From NCBI GenBank assembly GCA_014238205.1, contig JABABM010000009.1:1-64000 (forward strand): DNA of 64,000 nucleotides, given 5' to 3'. This document shows, in pieces, positions 60,932 through 64,000 of the stretch. The notes under the pieces are model-generated. The model saw only the letters and a list, made by a program, of their open reading frames with translations. It was not told the DNA's origin and did not search any database. Numbering within the stretch: position 1 is the first letter of the stretch; the number at the start of each line of letters is the position of its first letter. Source of the DNA: Phycisphaerales bacterium (GTDB lineage: Bacteria; Planctomycetota; Phycisphaerae; Phycisphaerales; SM1A02). The position numbers were made by a program, and so were the translations under genes.

Positions 60932-62571
60932 CGACGAAACAGTTCCAACATGAACACGCTGCAGATGACAGCGTCCGAAGCCGGCTTCGCGCCGCGGGGC
61001 TGTTCATGTTGTCCTGCGATCCCGAAGGCCGAGTCCTTGCAAGTACGAGGAAGAACGGTGACTGGCTTGCGTCGCTCATCGAGCAGCCGAAGATGGTGCA
61101 CCGTGGATTGTCGCAGTGCATCCGAACATGGGCAGACCGTGCAGAACCGGTTCAATGCCCAGGCGTACCTGGACTCTGGTTCGTCCCGATTCCAATTGAA
61201 CATCGCCGTGAACGAACAGGCTACGACGTGATCTGCATCCCATGCTCCGAACTTCTCGAGGCTGAGCAGTTCTCGACACTCTGCCAGGCGGCGTCCCTTG
61301 ACGAGATGCATGCAAGGGCCGCATTGGCGGCACTGCCGCCTGCATCGTCGGAGGACATCCGTCGCCTGGCCGTCCTTGCGTGTGGCGCCTTGTCCGATGA
61401 TCAGCGTCGACGTGAAGACCAGGTCGTTCTGCACGATGTCGGTCGTGAGCTCGGCGAATCCTATGAAGAAATCAACCTCCTCTATTCCATCACCCGGAAC
61501 ATGACCGAGGTCGAGTGTCCCGAGCGATTCCTCCACGTAACCTGCGAAGAACTGCTGCAGCAGCTTCCCTACGCGTGGGTTGCCGCGATCATCCAGGACG
61601 AACAGCGTGATCCATCCTTCCGCCGTGCACGTGTTGCAGTGGCTGGAACTCCGGGTCGCACGACCCAGGCTGTACGAGAGCTGGGCCAGGCACTGCTGCT
61701 TCGAGCCGAGCCAGGACAGTCGATCATCACGGCCCCGAGTCTCGATGGCGGTCTGCCGGGTCTTGATGGGACCGTAATCGCTCAACCCATCGTCAATGAA
61801 GGCCGCGTCATCGGACTCCTGATTGCCGCCGAAAAGTGTGGCGATGACCCTGACGCATCTTCCATGGACCTCAAGCTTGTCTGTGCCGCCGCCTCGCACA
61901 TGGAGATCTTCCTTGAAAATGCAGGTCTCTACGAGGACCTCAACGCGATGTTCCTTGGAACGCTTGAATCTCTCACTGCATCGATCGATGCGAAAGACAA
62001 GTACACGTGTGGACATTCCCGTCGCGTTGCAATGTTGACACGTCAGCTCGCCGCCGCCAGTGGTTGCGACTCGAACACACTTCACCGCATGCACATCGCG
62101 GGTCTCGTACACGATGTGGGCAAGATCGGTGTTCCGGAGCGTGTACTCGTCAAGCCGGGCAATCTTGATGATGAAGAAATCGAATGGATCCACCGCCATC
62201 CGGAGATCGGTCACCGCATCCTTCGTGACATTCCGAAATTCGATGATGTCCTTGCAGGCGTCATGCATCACCACGAGCGATGGGATGGTGGCGGGTATCC
62301 CGCTTGTCTTTCAGGCGAGCAGATTCCACTCGTTGCTCGAATGATCTCGATAGCGGATGCCTTCGATGCAATGACCTCCAGCCGGACATATCGGGAAGGC
62401 ATGTCGAGGGAACATGTGCTCGCTGAAATGAGAAAGTGCGCCGGAACCCAGTTCGATCCAGAACTCGTTCCGATCTTCGTCTCACTTGATTTCACCGAAT
62501 ACGACCGGATGGTCGAGGATCACACCGCCGCCGAGGGGCGTGCAAGGTCGATCCAGGAGCGTGCCGCATGA
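60928..62571 (+). CDS. GAF-HD-GYP domain protein, likely cyclic-di-GMP phosphodiesterase
   Basis: A 547-residue soluble protein. The middle (about residues 185-345) is a GAF-like domain (ERFLHVTCEELLQQLPYAWV, GTVIAQPIVNEGRVIGLLIA). A helix leads to an HD-GYP domain (about 350-525) with GHSRRVAMLTRQLA, GLVHDVGKIGVPERVL, HHERWDGGGYP and IADAFDAMTSSRTYR. The HD and GYP residues for metal binding and cyclic-di-GMP hydrolysis are intact. Translation is coupled to the response regulator and the STAS gene. It probably tunes cyclic-di-GMP for pilus function. Confidence 0.92.
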   Translation: MTTKQFQHEHAADDSVRSRLRAAGLFMLSCDPEGRVLASTRKNGDWLASLIEQPKMVHRGLSQCIRTWADRAEPVQCPGVPGLWFVPIPIEHRRERTGYDVICIPCSELLEAEQFSTLCQAASLDEMHARAALAALPPASSEDIRRLAVLACGALSDDQRRREDQVVLHDVGRELGESYEEINLLYSITRNMTEVECPERFLHVTCEELLQQLPYAWVAAIIQDEQRDPSFRRARVAVAGTPGRTTQAVRELGQALLLRAEPGQSIITAPSLDGGLPGLDGTVIAQPIVNEGRVIGLLIAAEKCGDDPDASSMDLKLVCAAASHMEIFLENAGLYEDLNAMFLGTLESLTASIDAKDKYTCGHSRRVAMLTRQLAAASGCDSNTLHRMHIAGLVHDVGKIGVPERVLVKPGNLDDEEIEWIHRHPEIGHRILRDIPKFDDVLAGVMHHHERWDGGGYPACLSGEQIPLVARMISIADAFDAMTSSRTYREGMSREHVLAEMRKCAGTQFDPELVPIFVSLDFTEYDRMVEDHTAAEGRARSIQERAA

Positions 62572-62918
62572 ATATTTCCTGTGAAGAACATCGATCCGCG
62601 GTCGTGCTGACTCTCAAGGGTGAGTGCACCTTCGATGACGTCGATTCGATGCGTCGATCGATCCAGCCATTCCTTGAACGGCCCGGGCTTTCCCTGGTCG
62701 TGGACGGGTGTGGACTTGAGCGCATCGATTCAACAGGCCTTGAATCGCTCCTGCAACTGTCGGAGGACATCAGGGCCACAGGAGGTCGTCTCTGTCTTGC
62801 AGGTTTCAGCGGGGATGCTCGAACTGCGCTTGTCTTGACACGCCTGGATCGACGTTTCGAACTTCGAGAAACGATCGAGGAGGCTGCTCGCGCCGTTTCG
62901 TTGGGAGAAGCGGCATGA
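62568..62918 (+). CDS. STAS-domain anti-sigma-factor-antagonist-like protein
   Basis: A 116-residue single STAS domain (SpoIIAA/RsbV type). The phosphorylatable serine is Ser55 in ERIDSTGLESLLQL, the family signature. Such proteins are normally controlled by a serine kinase/PP2C pair and sequester an anti-sigma factor or switch kinase; neither gene is seen in the window. ATG overlaps the HD-GYP stop, and the assembly-ATPase gene overlaps its own stop, so it is embedded in the pilus operon. Confidence 0.9.
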   Translation: MNISCEEHRSAVVLTLKGECTFDDVDSMRRSIQPFLERPGLSLVVDGCGLERIDSTGLESLLQLSEDIRATGGRLCLAGFSGDARTALVLTRLDRRFELRETIEEAARAVSLGEAA

Positions 62919-64000
62919 AGCCCCAGGAACGAACCATGGCGACAGGGATCGGACGAATGCCCATCGGGACCATGCTGGTTCAAAAAGGTGTCATCGATGA
63001 CACCCAGCTGGCCCAGGCCCTTGAACACCAGTCCTCGCAGACGGAACACCAACTGCTGGGCGAGATTCTTGTTGAACTGGACATGGCGGCGGAAATGGAC
63101 ATCGTCGAGGTCCTTGCCGAGGAATACGGTGTTCCATGCATCGATCAACTCGCTCGCGTCGCCGACCCGAGGACCATCGAGGTCCTGCCTCGTTCATTCA
63201 TAGAGGAACATCAGGTTCTTCCGATGTACCTGGTCCGTTCAACATTGACTGTCGCTGTCGCAGAGCCATCAAACATCTACCTCGTTGAGGAAATATCCAG
63301 GCGAACAGGGTACGACGTCCAGATCGTGGCTGCCTCCCGATCGGCCATCGAGTCGGCCATCAAGTCATGGCTGCCTGCCGCAAACATATTCGTCATCGAC
63401 GACATCTACGAGGACATCGCTGAAGAGGATTTCAGCGTCATAGAGCGACAGGTAACCGAGCTTGCCGATCTTGAACAGGTCGCTGGTCACGGGCCAGTGG
63501 TGAAACTCGTGAACTTCATCATCTACTCCGCAGTCCAGGAAGGGGCTTCGGACATCCACATCGAACCAGGTGACCAGGAACTGCGTGTCCGGTACAGGGT
63601 CGATGGTCGTCTCTGGGAGAAGATCGCTCCTCCCTACAGGATGCATGCTGCAATCACCAGCCGCATCAAGATCATGAGCAACCTCGATATCGCGGAACGT
63701 CGCATTCCACAGGATGGCGACTTCAACGTGATGCTCGAGGGGCGGCCCATCGATCTCCGTGTTTCAACGATGCCGGGTACATGGGGTGAAAAGACGGTCA
63801 TCAGGATCATCGACAGTGAACAGAGCCGACTTGGACTTGAACAGCTGGGCTTTGATGCCGACATGCTTTCAGGGTGGCAGGAGGTCATCGGACATCCCAA
63901 TGGCGTGGTGCTCGTGACAGGTCCGACAGGGTCGGGTAAATCCACGACGCTCTACTCGGTCCTGGGTCAACTCAACGCCGACGACCAGAACATCACGACG
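62915..64000 (+). CDS. PilB/GspE-type pilus or secretion ATPase, 5' part
   Basis: 362 codons are visible before the right edge. The N-terminal MshEN-like domain (about residues 15-150) starts IGTMLVQKGVIDDTQLAQAL. The N2 domain carries EGASDIHIEPGDQELRVRYR and IPQDGDFNVM. The Walker A is GPTGSGKSTTLYSV (Lys342) at the end of the window; Walker B and the Asp/His boxes lie beyond. It powers pilus extension or pseudopilus assembly with PilM-P. The ATG overlaps the STAS stop. MshEN domains can bind cyclic-di-GMP, which would fit the adjacent HD-GYP gene. Confidence 0.93.
   Translation, partial: MKPQERTMATGIGRMPIGTMLVQKGVIDDTQLAQALEHQSSQTEHQLLGEILVELDMAAEMDIVEVLAEEYGVPCIDQLARVADPRTIEVLPRSFIEEHQVLPMYLVRSTLTVAVAEPSNIYLVEEISRRTGYDVQIVAASRSAIESAIKSWLPAANIFVIDDIYEDIAEEDFSVIERQVTELADLEQVAGHGPVVKLVNFIIYSAVQEGASDIHIEPGDQELRVRYRVDGRLWEKIAPPYRMHAAITSRIKIMSNLDIAERRIPQDGDFNVMLEGRPIDLRVSTMPGTWGEKTVIRIIDSEQSRLGLEQLGFDADMLSGWQEVIGHPNGVVLVTGPTGSGKSTTLYSVLGQLNADDQNITT

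Noticed and set aside
60700-62274. Minus-strand open frame of 524 codons opposite the response regulator and HD-GYP genes
   Set aside because: Both plus-strand genes have intact catalytic motifs; the antisense frame has none.

Overview
The window is about 64 kb of GC-rich bacterial chromosome, densely coded on both strands, with many ATGA/GTGA stop-start overlaps. The gene content points to a Planctomycetota bacterium, most likely of the Phycisphaerae type. It includes Tat-exported Gfo/Idh/MocA oxidoreductases paired with TIM-barrel sugar isomerases, large exported PQQ-type beta-propeller proteins, a squalene-cyclase-like repeat protein, an exosortase-based exopolysaccharide locus and a giant TPR protein. 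This placement is inferred from gene content; no rRNA or other phylogenetic marker was available to confirm it.

Layout. 1-4.4 kb: start of an SGNH-type hydrolase gene, an MscS channel with a lysine-rich repeat tail, a divergent ECF-sigma-like gene coupled to a small partner, arfB ribosome rescue factor and an exported cyclase-like repeat protein. 4.5-16.3 kb: ten same-strand genes with overlaps or gaps of 4 bases or less. They are an anchored unknown protein, a FtsX/LolD-type ABC pair, two exported beta-propeller proteins (one also carrying two LamG domains and a methyltransferase-like fold), a two-domain ModA-type binding protein, ModB, ModC, a MoaD/ThiS sulfur carrier and a MoeB/ThiF homologue lacking key residues. 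I regard this as the most novel unit in the window. 16.3-19.5 kb: inorganic pyrophosphatase, threonine aldolase and a nucleoside:proton-type symporter behind a terminator-bearing leader. 19.5-26.9 kb: a six-gene minus-strand operon of exported sugar-catabolism proteins and a divergent ApbE flavin transferase. 27-30.3 kb: a stress island with two Hsp20-type chaperones, an HdeD-like membrane protein and a sigma-70 family factor. 30.3-33.7 kb: a structured minus-strand RNA candidate, a ClC antiporter, a PilZ-like protein and lipoyl synthase.

33.8-47.5 kb is an exopolysaccharide/exosortase operon: an RNA leader with a terminator-like hairpin, a Wza-type export lipoprotein, an exosortase-EpsI fusion, a 1708-residue TPR protein, a Wzc-type protein whose Walker A lysine is replaced by alanine, a polyprenyl-phosphate glycosyl-1-phosphate transferase, a low-molecular-weight tyrosine phosphatase and a fructosamine-kinase-family protein. 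47.5-51.2 kb is a minus-strand serine-biosynthesis operon (DUF1015, serA, serC). From 51.4 kb to the end lies a type IV pilus/type II secretion operon (pilins, PilM/N/O/P-like proteins, secretin, TPR lipoprotein, assembly ATPase cut by the window edge). A histidine kinase, a response regulator, an HD-GYP phosphodiesterase and a STAS protein sit inside it.

Two themes connect regions: surface structures (exopolysaccharide, pilus) accompanied by cyclic-di-GMP proteins (PilZ-like, HD-GYP), and heavy investment in periplasmic proteins. Transcription control by hairpin leaders may recur, since terminator-like hairpins with T-tracts precede the symporter gene, the exopolysaccharide operon and, on the minus strand, the sigma gene. 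No tRNA, rRNA, CRISPR array, transposase or integrase was recognised.
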